From contig NZ_KB899666.1 of assembly GCF_000378385.1 (NCBI RefSeq), positions 124,001 to 188,000 of the forward strand: DNA of 64,000 nucleotides, written 5' to 3'. The notes beneath the pieces were generated by a model that saw only the letters and a program-made list of their open reading frames with translations, was not told the DNA's origin and did no database searches. The translations under genes and the position numbers were made by a program. The DNA is from Paenibacillus daejeonensis DSM 15491. GTDB taxonomy: Bacteria; Bacillota; Bacilli; Paenibacillales; Paenibacillaceae. This document shows positions 53,981 through 61,575 of this stretch, piece by piece. Every line of letters begins with the position of its first letter. The stretch's first letter is position 1.

Positions 53981-54268
53981 ATGAGTAGAAGTTTAAAACG
54001 AACACCCGTATGTAAAGACCACAGTTCACCTGGGACACGTTGGGCAAAGCGTAAAGCGAGTAAAGCGGTTCGACGTTTCAGCGGCAAAGTCCCGAACGGA
54101 AAATGGTATCGTAAAATATTCTGTTCCTGGGATATTTGCGATTATCGTTTTTTCCAATCCGAACAACAAGCCATTCATGAGTGGGAAATCAATTTGTGGA
54201 GAAGCACTAAGAAGCATACTAAAGAAGAGATTATTCAATACTGGAAAAAGTGCTACAAAAGAAAGTAA
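53981..54268 (+). CDS. Small basic protein of unknown function
   Basis: Protein of 95 residues, rich in K, R and aromatic residues (W, Y, F), beginning MSRSLKRTPVCKD. Small basic proteins of this kind are widespread in Bacillota and have no assigned role. The ribosome site GGAGG is 13 bases from the ATG, longer than usual, and lies within a hairpin preceded by a leader peptide, so expression is probably conditional. Followed at once by a terminator. Confidence 0.7.
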   Translation: MSRSLKRTPVCKDHSSPGTRWAKRKASKAVRRFSGKVPNGKWYRKIFCSWDICDYRFFQSEQQAIHEWEINLWRSTKKHTKEEIIQYWKKCYKRK

Positions 54269-54309
54269 GCTCAAGCGACGGTCAGGGAAGCCCGCCGCTT
54301 GTGCTTTTT
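54267..54309 (+). terminator. Intrinsic terminator after the small basic protein gene
   Basis: Arms AAGC-T-CAAGCG and CGCTTG-T-GCTT (one T-T mismatch), then a T5 run, starting within the stop codon. Confidence 0.8.
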
Positions 54310-54350
54310 CGACTATCCAGAGCTTGAGAGATTGCAACTCGGATGAAATA

Positions 54351-54524
54351 TTACAAAGTTATAACTTCAGTTGGACGCTTAAATTTGGCCACCGCAAAAA
54401 TTAAACCAACTTGTAGGAGTGCCACTGGAATTGCAACCTCCACACGATTAAGCAGAAAAAACACAGAAGGCAAAATGATGATAAGGATAATAGCCGTCCA
54501 ACGCCGTAGCCCCTGCTTGCCCAT
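54351..54524 (-). CDS. Small two-helix membrane protein
   Basis: Peptide of 57 residues with two hydrophobic segments (TAIILIIILPSVFFLL and ALLQVGLIFAVA) and basic flanks. The ATG follows the broken gene at 54531 by 6 bases and has no ribosome site of its own, so it would depend on translational coupling. Third in a leftward row of small membrane-protein genes. No family recognised. Confidence 0.35.
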   Translation of the reverse strand: MGKQGLRRWTAIILIIILPSVFFLLNRVEVAIPVALLQVGLIFAVAKFKRPTEVITL

Positions 54525-54530
54525 ACTTTT

Positions 54531-54726
54531 TTAATACCAAGTAACTGCTATGACCATGATTAACATGACAGGAAGAAAAAAGGAAAGCCCAAACAGAACA
54601 AGATTTGCTTTGAGCCATATTGTATCACACCTGTCTTCGTCATCCCGTAGATAAAGAAAAAAATAAAACTAGAATGACAATAAAAAAAATCGGCCAGATG
54701 GGCGCGTACAGTTTATTAATATACAG
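54531..54726 (-). pseudogene. Frameshifted small membrane-protein gene
   Basis: Directly after the stop codon of the 54727 gene, one frame gives YINKLYAPIWPIFFIVILV and, after a run of seven T residues (54657-54663 on the other strand as A), a second frame gives LYLRDDEDRCDTIWLKANL followed by LVLFGLSFFLPVML and IMVIAVTWY. Removing one T joins them into one two-helix protein of about 64 residues. No ATG is visible; CTG directly follows the upstream stop. Either a decayed gene or a homopolymer sequencing error. Confidence 0.4.
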
Positions 54727-55296
54727 CTATACCCTCGAGTTCTTTAGTTTCTTTATAGTATCTATTAAACTTTCTTTTTCTACTTCTAAATATATCTTCT
54801 TTGATAAAAGTCTTTCTTTAGTCTCGAAAACGTACATCCCCTTTACATTCTCTTCATCCATTTCCCTATATAATATTACTTGTTCTTTGTTTGCCGGCTT
54901 TACTATGTAGAGTTTTCCATGTTCCTCGTGTTCAATAAAGTATCTATTTGTTATACCACTGATCGTTTTAAACAAGGGAACTATTTGCCAGTAAATCACG
55001 TACGCCAGCAATACACCTAATATCGATGTAGTAATTATTATCTTAAAGAGTTCCGACTCATTATCCTTATAGTTAGAGATATTATCACTTGTAAGCCACT
55101 CAATTAATTGCAACGAAATAAAGCTACAGAAAATTGACAGTCCTAGAAACCTAATTACATGAAAGATTATTTTTTGTTCGTCACTAAACAGCAATCTTTC
55201 TATTTTCGATTTATTCAAATAAGCTATTGTTTTAAGCACAATTAGTAGAATTGTTGTTATAGTTGTTATCGAAAGAATACTTGCTAGGTACTGCAC
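54727..55296 (-). CDS. Membrane protein of unknown function (leftmost cassette gene)
   Basis: Protein of 189 residues with about three membrane helices (near 5-25, 43-65 and 80-105) and a charged cytoplasmic tail (about 120-189). Start: GTG at 55296, eight bases after GGAGG; the TTG at 55311 overlaps that site and is less likely. AT-rich compared with the genes left of 53 kb. It is bounded on its right by repeat a and is the leftmost gene of the cassette-like array. No repeat is found on its left. Confidence 0.65.
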   Translation of the reverse strand: MQYLASILSITTITTILLIVLKTIAYLNKSKIERLLFSDEQKIIFHVIRFLGLSIFCSFISLQLIEWLTSDNISNYKDNESELFKIIITTSILGVLLAYVIYWQIVPLFKTISGITNRYFIEHEEHGKLYIVKPANKEQVILYREMDEENVKGMYVFETKERLLSKKIYLEVEKESLIDTIKKLKNSRV

Positions 55297-55324
55297 CCGA
55301 TTCTCCTCCAAATTTTAGTGTCCT

Positions 55325-55491
55325 TCCATACAACGTTCGTGCATTCACGAACCCTCACTGCCTTAAGTGACCTAAGGGAACGGCCGCAATGCGGTTAGGC
55401 TGTGCAGGGTTGTCCGCCTGATCCAGCTTCTTCAAAAACCCTCGGGCGGACCAAGGGACGACAGTCCCGCAGCGTGGATGTGGTATTATAC
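55325..55491 (-). repeat. attC-like repeat a
   Basis: Of 167 bases. Outer arms: CAAC, 8 bases, ATTCACG at the left, and CGTGGAT, 5 bases, then a changed ATTATA at the right. Inner hairpins: CCTAA/TTAGG around CCGC-AAT-GCGG; GTCCGCC/GGGCGGAC with a long loop; and GGGAC-GACA-GTCCC (55455-55468). The right core is the most degenerate of the series. Strand is given by the flanking genes. Confidence 0.7.
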
Positions 55492-55515
55492 GCAGTTACT
55501 GTCTTCTTCGATATA

Positions 55516-56481
55516 CTATCTCCTGAACCTCTCTATTAGGGTCTTTATTTTTTCTCCATCTATAAAAACAATATTATTTTTAAGTGCATTATTTTCTATT
55601 CCCTCAACGATTTTCTCAATCGCATTCTCTTTAAACTTCCCTGAAACTGCTATAATTAGTTTTGATATTCTCTGTTTTGATCTTGTATAAACATCGTAAA
55701 AAGGCATTCTAAATGCATCAATTGCTTGCCCTGTAAGTTCATCAATATCTGAACGAACACCGCCCGAAACGTCACCAAATTTAGCTTGTATTCCCCAGTA
55801 TTCATATTCATCAAATTCAGTTCTTCTAGTAAATATTACATCTTTTCCATATTCCTTTTTCCCATGGTTATAACGAACATTAGAAAAACCTAACTTCCTT
55901 ATAAGTGGTATTAAAATTGCAATCGTAAAATCCGCTTCATTTTTTGCATGATTTATTTCTTTAAAGGGTGAATTTAATAATATATCAGTAGCACCTTGAA
56001 TCTCTTTAACTAACTGTTCTGCCTGTTGGATTACTGTTTCAAGTAATTCAGAATCAATCTTCATACTATATCTAAGAGTGATATAGTCTCCATCATCATC
56101 ATACTCATCAAATACAATATCTCCTATCTCTTTCTGTCTTTCAATTATCAAATCTCGCCTAGTCTCCATGTACAATTTATATCCAATTGGCCCATCCCAA
56201 TACTTCCGTCTTCCAGATTCGTCAAAATTAACATCAACTATAGTCTTACTTTCTCTAGTTATTGTTCTAGTTATTGTATACGGGACTTGTTCAATAAAGA
56301 TTGTATCATCGATAATTTTTTCACATATTTCCATTCTATATAAGGGATGCATTTCATCTATCCGTATACCTGAAACAACTGACTTTGGGATAACAAATTT
56401 ATATTCATCATCCCTTTCAAATTCCTCACCATTAATAATTACTGATGAATATTCTTCTTCTTGTCCGATGTATTCCAACAA
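55516..56481 (-). CDS. Mrr-like restriction endonuclease-fold protein
   Basis: Protein of 321 residues. The C-terminal third has a PD-(D/E)XK nuclease core of the Mrr type: GKDVIF then WGIQAKFGD (D...QxK) and later strands KLIIAVSGKF. The N-terminal two thirds (about 1-190) are unassigned and may recognise DNA or bind a partner. The start is TTG at 56481, seven bases after TTAGGAGG; an ATG further up (56577) lies inside repeat b and would translate the repeat. A nuclease that may cut modified or foreign DNA. AT-rich, cassette gene. Confidence 0.72.
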   Translation of the reverse strand: MLEYIGQEEEYSSVIINGEEFERDDEYKFVIPKSVVSGIRIDEMHPLYRMEICEKIIDDTIFIEQVPYTITRTITRESKTIVDVNFDESGRRKYWDGPIGYKLYMETRRDLIIERQKEIGDIVFDEYDDDGDYITLRYSMKIDSELLETVIQQAEQLVKEIQGATDILLNSPFKEINHAKNEADFTIAILIPLIRKLGFSNVRYNHGKKEYGKDVIFTRRTEFDEYEYWGIQAKFGDVSGGVRSDIDELTGQAIDAFRMPFYDVYTRSKQRISKLIIAVSGKFKENAIEKIVEGIENNALKNNIVFIDGEKIKTLIERFRR

Positions 56482-56519
56482 GCGATTTCCTCCTAAGGTT
56501 TCAATTCTTTCAGTAATTG

Positions 56520-56645
56520 CGTATAACGTTTCATATATTCGCGACGTCCGACGTAGTCGGATGTGTCCGACTGCCAATTCTCCCCTGCCAATTGCATCTG
56601 TCCGGACCGAGGGCGAAGCCCGAAGCGTGAATATGATGTTATGTG
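56520..56645 (-). repeat. attC-like repeat b
   Basis: Of about 126 bases. Left TATAAC, then 9 bases, ATTCGCG; right CGTGAAT, 5 bases, GTTATG. Hairpins: TCCGAC-GTA-GTCGGA; GTCCG/CGGAC with a long loop; GGGC-GAA-GCCC (56611-56621). The right core (read leftward ACATAAC) supplies the TAA stop codon of the next gene. Confidence 0.75.
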
Positions 56646-57181
56646 ATGTTCCCGCCTTCCTCGACTTGACTTACAAAATATCTTTCTAGTGATTGTCTCA
56701 TCCCTGCATTTCCCTCATCTTTCCATACAAGATTAACGAATTTTTCATTATCAAACCATAAATACAAATCAACCTCATTAATATCTTCGACGGTTCTGTG
56801 ACCTACTCTATGGATGTTCATATATTCGCCTGAATCTAACAGCGCCTGACCAGTTAAAGTAATAAATAAATCATGTACATTTTTTAATGGATCTCGATTT
56901 AAAATCGCTAATATGTTTGGTATTTCATGATTAGAATTAACACTTTTGAATTGCTTCACAGCTTTATGTAAGTGTCTAGAAATAGCATTATAAGTTGAAT
57001 CATCTTTCTCTCCTTCAAAATCGTCATAATCAAGAGTTTTTTCTTCACAGTAGAAGACTTTATGCTCTTCTTCAAACACTTCAAAATCTGGTGTTTTTTC
57101 GTCTCTTTCATTAATCTTGTCAGCTTTCAATCCTTTTCTTTCTAAGAATCTCTGAACAATATTTTGCCCAAATTCAGCCAT
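56639..57181 (-). CDS. PD-(D/E)XK nuclease-like protein of unknown function
   Basis: Protein of 180 residues. The N-terminal half has a nuclease-type core: P31-D32 (TPDFEV) and E46-E47-K48 (YCEEKT), the spacing of PD-(D/E)XK enzymes. No known family beyond that. AAGGAG precedes the ATG. The stop codon lies in the core site of repeat b, as often seen for integron cassette genes. Flanked by repeats b and c. A restriction or defence role is an inference. Confidence 0.6.
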   Translation of the reverse strand: MAEFGQNIVQRFLERKGLKADKINERDEKTPDFEVFEEEHKVFYCEEKTLDYDDFEGEKDDSTYNAISRHLHKAVKQFKSVNSNHEIPNILAILNRDPLKNVHDLFITLTGQALLDSGEYMNIHRVGHRTVEDINEVDLYLWFDNEKFVNLVWKDEGNAGMRQSLERYFVSQVEEGGNIT

Positions 57182-57215
57182 AGTGATCTCTCCTTTTTTT
57201 GATTTGTGGAAATTT

Positions 57216-57314
57216 CACATAACGTTCCTGTATTCACGACCCGCCGCATGTCTGGTGTCCGGCGAATGCCGGATCAAGGATGAATGTCCTCAGCGTGAAT
57301 ATTATGTAATAGGA
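57216..57314 (-). repeat. attC-like repeat c
   Basis: Of 99 bases, the shortest complete copy. CATAAC, 8 bases, ATTCACG; hairpins TCCGGC-GAAT-GCCGGA and AGGA-TGAATG-TCCT (57277-57290); CGTGAAT, 5 bases, then GTAATAGGA (GTTA changed to GTAA). Confidence 0.75.
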
Positions 57315-57370
57315 TGTTAGCGACTTCTTTGATTAATCTAAATTTTCATTTTATCAAATACAGTTTAATA

Positions 57371-58045
57371 TTATCTGGTTAACAATTTATTTAATTGAAC
57401 CTGTGTTAACTTGTACAGTTTTTGTTGTCTATACTTTTCTTTATTTCTTAATGGTCGAGGATGTGTTACATAATAAAAAGGTTTCTTTGAGTAAATTTTA
57501 TTTTTAGAGTTCATAAACTCGTAAGTATATATAGAATGTTTTTTCATCATAAAAGTTTTTAAAACAATACCGTTAACTTTTTGATGTTGAAATATTGCTT
57601 TTTGTCCTTTCATTCCCCACCCTACAAATATCATGTTTGATTCTTTCATAGCTTGTTGTATGAATCTCCAATTAATTTTATCGAACACGAATTTATCGCT
57701 GTTTAATTTGCTGCTACTCCCTCCTATGAAACTTGATACGTTAACAACATAAAGAGCATCATAATTATAATTCTGTGCTACTTCGATTAATTGATCGACA
57801 GTGTCGTCAGTGTTATCATGTGCTGCATTACTTGGGTTCATCATTATTGCAGTCAATATATTTTCGCCTTCACGCCAACGCTTCTCCAAAAAATAGCGTT
57901 TACGAGCACTTATATCTTTATTGAATACTGCTCTTCCTTCGATTCCATTGTGTACACCTGTGCATAGCCTTAAATTATTCTTTTCACTTAATTTCAAGAA
58001 AATCAAATTAATCACCGTCCATGTTTTTAAATTATAGATTTTCAA
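57371..58045 (-). CDS. DUF1643-family protein
   Basis: Protein of up to 224 residues. The DUF1643 core (LTAIMMNPSNAAHDNTDDTV, LYVVNVSSF, MIFVGWGMKG) is clear; the family is common in mobile cassettes and phages and has no known biochemical role. The 5' end is uncertain: TTG at 58045 would take its ribosome site AGGA from the end of repeat d (GTTATAGGA); downstream GTG or TTG codons are alternatives. Flanked by repeats c and d. Confidence 0.75.
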   Translation of the reverse strand: MKIYNLKTWTVINLIFLKLSEKNNLRLCTGVHNGIEGRAVFNKDISARKRYFLEKRWREGENILTAIMMNPSNAAHDNTDDTVDQLIEVAQNYNYDALYVVNVSSFIGGSSSKLNSDKFVFDKINWRFIQQAMKESNMIFVGWGMKGQKAIFQHQKVNGIVLKTFMMKKHSIYTYEFMNSKNKIYSKKPFYYVTHPRPLRNKEKYRQQKLYKLTQVQLNKLLTR

Positions 58046-58052
58046 GCTAATT

Positions 58053-58235
58053 TCCTATAACGTCTGTGGATTCACGAACCCGAGAGGCTTAAGCTGCCTC
58101 GACGATCAGCGACGCGATCGTCACGCCGGGTCGTCAGACTTAACCTCGCAGGGTTGTCCGTTGATTCCGCTTCTTTGAGTTTGCATCCCGCGGACCAAGG
58201 GCGAATGCCCGATGCGTGAATGCGGCGTTAGATGA
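58053..58235 (-). repeat. attC-like repeat d
   Basis: Of 183 bases. TCCTATAAC, 8 bases, ATTCACG; hairpins GACGATC/GATCGTC, GTCCG/CGGAC, and GGGCGAATGCCC (58199-58210); CGTGAAT, 5 bases, GTTAGAT, the last being an exact integron GTTRRRY core (read leftward, ATCTAAC fits RYYYAAC). Over its whole length it is close to repeat e. Confidence 0.8.
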
Positions 58236-58267
58236 TGTCACAGGCCTCCTCGAACATCCTCACAAAA

Positions 58268-58672
58268 TCAGTTTTTCAGTCTCTTTATTACGAATGTCCT
58301 ACTGTCTCTGTCAAATCCAATCTTCTCATAAAACCCTTCCGCTTGAGGGGCGGACGTCAGGATATATTTAACTTCATCATTTCCAAGTTTGTTTATTAAT
58401 ACATTAATCAATTCTCGCCCAATTCCAATAGCTTGGTATTCTTTGTCTACGGCTAAGTCAGATATATAGCAGCAGTATGAATAGTCGGTTATGGCTCTTA
58501 ACACTCCTATTAACTTCCCTGAATCTCTTGCGGTCACGATCTCATCAGCATTCTCTATCATTCTCCTTAGTCGCTCAAGATCATCTGAAGGTCTTCTTAT
58601 TCCAGATTTTTCGAATACTTCTGACAGTTCTTCAGATGAGCAATCTGAATTTATCTTGTACTCAAGCTCCAT
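58268..58672 (-). CDS. GNAT-family N-acetyltransferase (cassette gene)
   Basis: Protein of 134 residues with the acetyl-CoA loop YQAIGIGRELINVLI, the beta-bulge region CYISDLAVDKEY and the end EGFYEKIGFDRDSRTF. GGGGGAAG precedes the ATG. Flanked by repeats d and e, which are more alike to each other than to the other copies. GNAT enzymes are among the most frequent integron cassette genes. Confidence 0.85.
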   Translation of the reverse strand: MELEYKINSDCSSEELSEVFEKSGIRRPSDDLERLRRMIENADEIVTARDSGKLIGVLRAITDYSYCCYISDLAVDKEYQAIGIGRELINVLINKLGNDEVKYILTSAPQAEGFYEKIGFDRDSRTFVIKRLKN

Positions 58673-58721
58673 TGAACTTCCCCCAATTCTTCTATATATT
58701 CTTTATGTATTTCCTGTGATT

Positions 58722-58907
58722 TCATCTAACGTCTGTGGATTCACTAACTCGAGAGGCTTAAGTAGCCTGGACGATCAGCGTATCGATCGTCACGCCGGGT
58801 CGCCAGACTTAGCCTCGCAGGGTTGTCCGGCCGACTCCGCTTCCTCGCTTCATCACTCCTGCCGGACCAAGGGCGAATGCCCGCAGCGTGAATCTGGTGT
58901 TATGGGA
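58722..58907 (-). repeat. attC-like repeat e
   Basis: Of 186 bases. TCATCTAAC (ATCTAAC fits RYYYAAC), 8 bases, ATTCACT; hairpins GACGATC/GATCGTC, GTCCGGC/GCCGGAC, and GGGCGAATGCCC (58871-58882); CGTGAAT, 5 bases, GTTATGGGA. Confidence 0.8.
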
Positions 58908-59137
58908 TGTTCCCCCCTGCTTTTCGCTTCTCCATGTTTTGATCTTTTAGAACCTGTAGTCTTTCGTTCTTAATAGTCATTGCTTTGTCGATCTCTTAGA
59001 TCTCTTTAGAGCCCTTTGATCCTACAGGTTTTAAGCATTTTCGTCTTTAGTTTTCAATCATTCTCGTCTTGTTATTGTTAGCCTTTAGCTTATATAGTGT
59101 TGTCGTCTTTATTCCTTCTCATGTTGTTTAGTGTTTT
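58908..59137. other. Gene-less segment between repeats e and f
   Basis: About 230 bases without a credible gene on either strand. It is T-rich on the plus strand, with CGTCTT repeated, and has an inverted pair AACCTGTAG/CTACAGGTT (near 58950 and 59022). It may be a cassette with no protein gene, carrying an RNA or promoter, or a cassette whose gene has been deleted together with the left arm of repeat f. Confidence 0.5.
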
Positions 59138-59242
59138 AATGTTAGGCAGTGCAGGGTTGTTCGCCTGACTCCACTTCCAGAAACTTAAGCTTCGGGCGAA
59201 TCAAGGAGCGAAGCGACGCAGTGTGAATACGGTGTTATAGGA
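59138..59242 (-). repeat. attC-like repeat f, left arm missing
   Basis: Begins at GTTAGGCAGTGCAGGGTTG, which aligns with the interior of repeat a, and continues to GTGTGAAT, 5 bases, GTTATAGGA. The left outer arm (TAAC...ATTCACG) is absent and the last inner hairpin is weak, so this copy is truncated and probably no longer foldable. Confidence 0.7.
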
Positions 59243-59278
59243 TGTCAGCGACTTCTTCGAAATTACTAACATCAGATC

Positions 59279-59777
59279 TTAAACTAAGTACTTCAATCTC
59301 TTCCATTCTCTTGGCACATGCAACCATATTGCAGGAAAAAAACAGGGTTCAAAAAGATCAGATTTCATAAATTCCTTAATGTATTTATTTATATTGTCAT
59401 TTAAAGTCTTAATTTCTTCTTGTGTAACCTGTCCATGTTCAAATTGATCATAGAGTTCTTGGGATATATCAAAACTCTCAAAAATTAACTCCTATCTCAC
59501 TAAACCAACCACTTAAAAATAAACTGGATGGTCCGCCAAATCCATGAGGACAATTAATACTTAACTTATTGTTTTCCGAACAGTGGCATCACCAAGTAAC
59601 CCCATTAATCGCGATGCCTATACTTGTTAATTCACTTATTAAGGATTGGATTTGATTAGAACTGGTAATAAGATCGATATACCCGGATCCCACCGGTTGA
59701 GATTTATGCTTTTCTAATATTTCCTCGACTTTATGTTGTAAGAAATTACTAGATCTTAAGTAATTTAAGTAACTCAT
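59279..59777 (-). pseudogene. Broken cassette gene of unknown function
   Basis: Frames on the minus strand join into one protein of about 165 residues: MSYLNYLRSSNFLQ... to GVTW, an in-frame TGA (TGG-TGA-TGC), then CSENNKLSINCPHGFGGPSS, then a one-base shift in a T run (GVNF to ESFDISQELYD) and a C-terminus ending EWKRLKYLV. AAGGTG precedes the ATG. Two lesions make it inactive unless read from errors. No family recognised. Between repeats f and g. Confidence 0.6.
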
Positions 59778-59823
59778 AAGATGGCACCTTAAAGTATTTT
59801 ATTGTTTATTGGTTTTGCTGATT

Positions 59824-59845
59824 TCCTATAACGTTCCCGTATTCA
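59824..59845 (-). repeat. attC-like repeat g, left part (before the IS)
   Basis: TCCTATAAC, 8 bases, then ATTCA, where the IS element is inserted. The other part resumes at 62426 with the duplicated ATTCA followed by CG, restoring the ATTCACG arm. Confidence 0.8.
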
Positions 59846-59943
59846 TGAATACTCCGGAGCATATTGAGCCATCGTTCCGGTGAGTGAGAGCCATCTCTCC
59901 GGCGTTTTTGAGCCACCCTTCCGGACGGGGTGAGCCACCAGAA

Positions 59944-60012
59944 GTGACCTCCTGTTAGAATGATCTTTATGCGTTATCGCAAGATAACGCAAATCATTCG
60001 TGAGGAGGTCAC
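59944..60012 (+). promoter_or_regulatory. Hairpin hiding the istA ribosome site
   Basis: A long imperfect inverted repeat pairs GTGACCTCCT (59944-59953) with AGGAGGTCAC (60003-60012), GAATGAT with ATCATTC and GCGTTATC with GATAACGC. AGGAGG is the istA ribosome site, 3 bases before the ATG. Transcripts entering from outside would fold and not be translated. Confidence 0.7.
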
Positions 60013-60015
60013 ACC

Positions 60016-61575
60016 ATGACCCCATATCGTGAAATCCTGCGGCTGCATAGCCAAGGGATCAGCCAACGTAACATCGCCCTCAGTTGCGCCTGCTCGCGCA
60101 ACACCGTCGCCAAAATTATTGGGCGCGCAGGCGAATTAGGAATCGCCTGGCCGTTGGAGCGGGAGCTCACCGACGGGGAGCTTCGCCAGCGTCTCTTTGC
60201 CGAGTCAGCCCAAGTCTCCAGCCGCAAGCATCCGGATTACGCGTATGTCCACAAAGAAATGGCCAAAAGCGGCGTCACGCTTAGTTTACTCTGGAACGAG
60301 TACTGTGAGCAGTGTCGATCCAGCCAAGAGATTCCACTCATGTACTCGCAGTTCTGCCATCACTACCAGCAGTACACCCTGAAGTCGAACGCCACGATGC
60401 GGATCCAGCGTAAGCCCGGCGAACAAATTGAATTAGACTGGGCGGGACAGAAGGCAGCGATCATCGATCGAGACACGGGCGAAATGGTCACCATGTATGT
60501 CTTTGTAGGTATGCTTTCTTACAGCCAGTACGCCTATGTGGAAGCTTTCCCCTCGCAAGATCAGGAAAGCTGGGTTACCGCCCATATCCATATGTATCAA
60601 GCGTTTGGCGGTTCCTCGAGAGTCCTCATCCCAGACAACCTGAAGACGGGGGTCGAAAAAGCAACGCGTCATGAGCCTGTCATCAATAAGATCTATCACG
60701 AGATGGCTGAGCATTACAACACGGCTGTCATTCCAGCACGCGTGCGTAAGCCAAAGGACAAGCCTAATGTGGAAGGTTCCGTTGGCGTGGTCTCCACCTG
60801 GGTACTCGCCGCGCTGCGCCATCTGCAATGTTTTAACGCTGTTGAACTCAACCAGGCGATCAAGGAGAAGCTCGAGATCCTAAATGCCAAGCCGTTTCAG
60901 AAAAAAGAGGGGAGCAGGCGCAGCGTATTTATGGCAGAAGAAAAACCCTATCTGCTGGTTTTGCCGGCTACCCCTTATGAGATGGCGGTCTGGAAAACCG
61001 CCACGGTCCAATTCAATTATCACGTAAGTGTGGAGAAAATGCACTACTCTGTCCCTTATGAGTACATTAAGCACCGTATGGATGTTCGAATGACCCGAAC
61101 GGCCGTTGAGTTGTTCTACCAAAATAACCGGGTTTGCTCACATCCGCGGCTTCACGGGAAACCCGGACAGTACCGTACAGTAGAAGCGCATATGCCAGAG
61201 AATCACAAGCGTTTTGTCCAGTGGAACGGGCAGCGTTTCATTTCTTGGGCAGCGCAAGTTGGACCTTACACAAGCACCGCCGTCCAGGCCATCCTCAGCT
61301 CTCACAAGGTCGAACAGCAAGGCTACAGAAGCTGTATGGCCCTCCTGAAGCTTGCTGACAAACACGGGGTTGACCGACTGGAGGCCGCTTGCGCCAGAGC
61401 GTTATCCTATACGCCAAGGCCCAATTTCCAAAGTATCAAAACGATCCTGACGACTGGACAAGATCGGCTTACAGACGCGTCCGCCTTGGACGAAACCTCA
61501 TCCTCCTCTTCCGCCGAAAACCACGGCTTTGTGCGCGGCGCGGATACTACGGGAGGGGCTGATCATGGTGAATGA
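60016..61575 (+). CDS. istA: IS21-family transposase IstA
   Basis: Protein of 519 residues: N-terminal helix-turn-helix (about 8-45; LRLHSQGISQRNIALSCACS), DDE/rve catalytic core with D141 (LDWAGQ), D207 (PDNLKTG) and E253 (NVEGSV), and a C-terminal Mu-type beta domain. It catalyses strand transfer of the element with IstB. Overlaps istB by 11 bases. Confidence 0.95.
   Translation: MTPYREILRLHSQGISQRNIALSCACSRNTVAKIIGRAGELGIAWPLERELTDGELRQRLFAESAQVSSRKHPDYAYVHKEMAKSGVTLSLLWNEYCEQCRSSQEIPLMYSQFCHHYQQYTLKSNATMRIQRKPGEQIELDWAGQKAAIIDRDTGEMVTMYVFVGMLSYSQYAYVEAFPSQDQESWVTAHIHMYQAFGGSSRVLIPDNLKTGVEKATRHEPVINKIYHEMAEHYNTAVIPARVRKPKDKPNVEGSVGVVSTWVLAALRHLQCFNAVELNQAIKEKLEILNAKPFQKKEGSRRSVFMAEEKPYLLVLPATPYEMAVWKTATVQFNYHVSVEKMHYSVPYEYIKHRMDVRMTRTAVELFYQNNRVCSHPRLHGKPGQYRTVEAHMPENHKRFVQWNGQRFISWAAQVGPYTSTAVQAILSSHKVEQQGYRSCMALLKLADKHGVDRLEAACARALSYTPRPNFQSIKTILTTGQDRLTDASALDETSSSSSAENHGFVRGADTTGGADHGE

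Noticed and set aside
56482-56577. Extension of the Mrr-like protein to an ATG at 56577
   Set aside because: It would translate the left half of repeat b. A TTG with a strong TTAGGAGG site at proper distance lies just outside the repeat.
55325-58907. Structured repeats taken as tRNA or group II intron fragments
   Set aside because: No acceptor/anticodon pattern or intron domain V sequence could be found; the outer arms are short and the copies are too variable.
55325-59242. Regularly spaced repeats taken as a CRISPR array
   Set aside because: The repeats are 100-186 bases, differ in sequence, and are separated by whole genes of 405-1060 bases; no cas genes are present.
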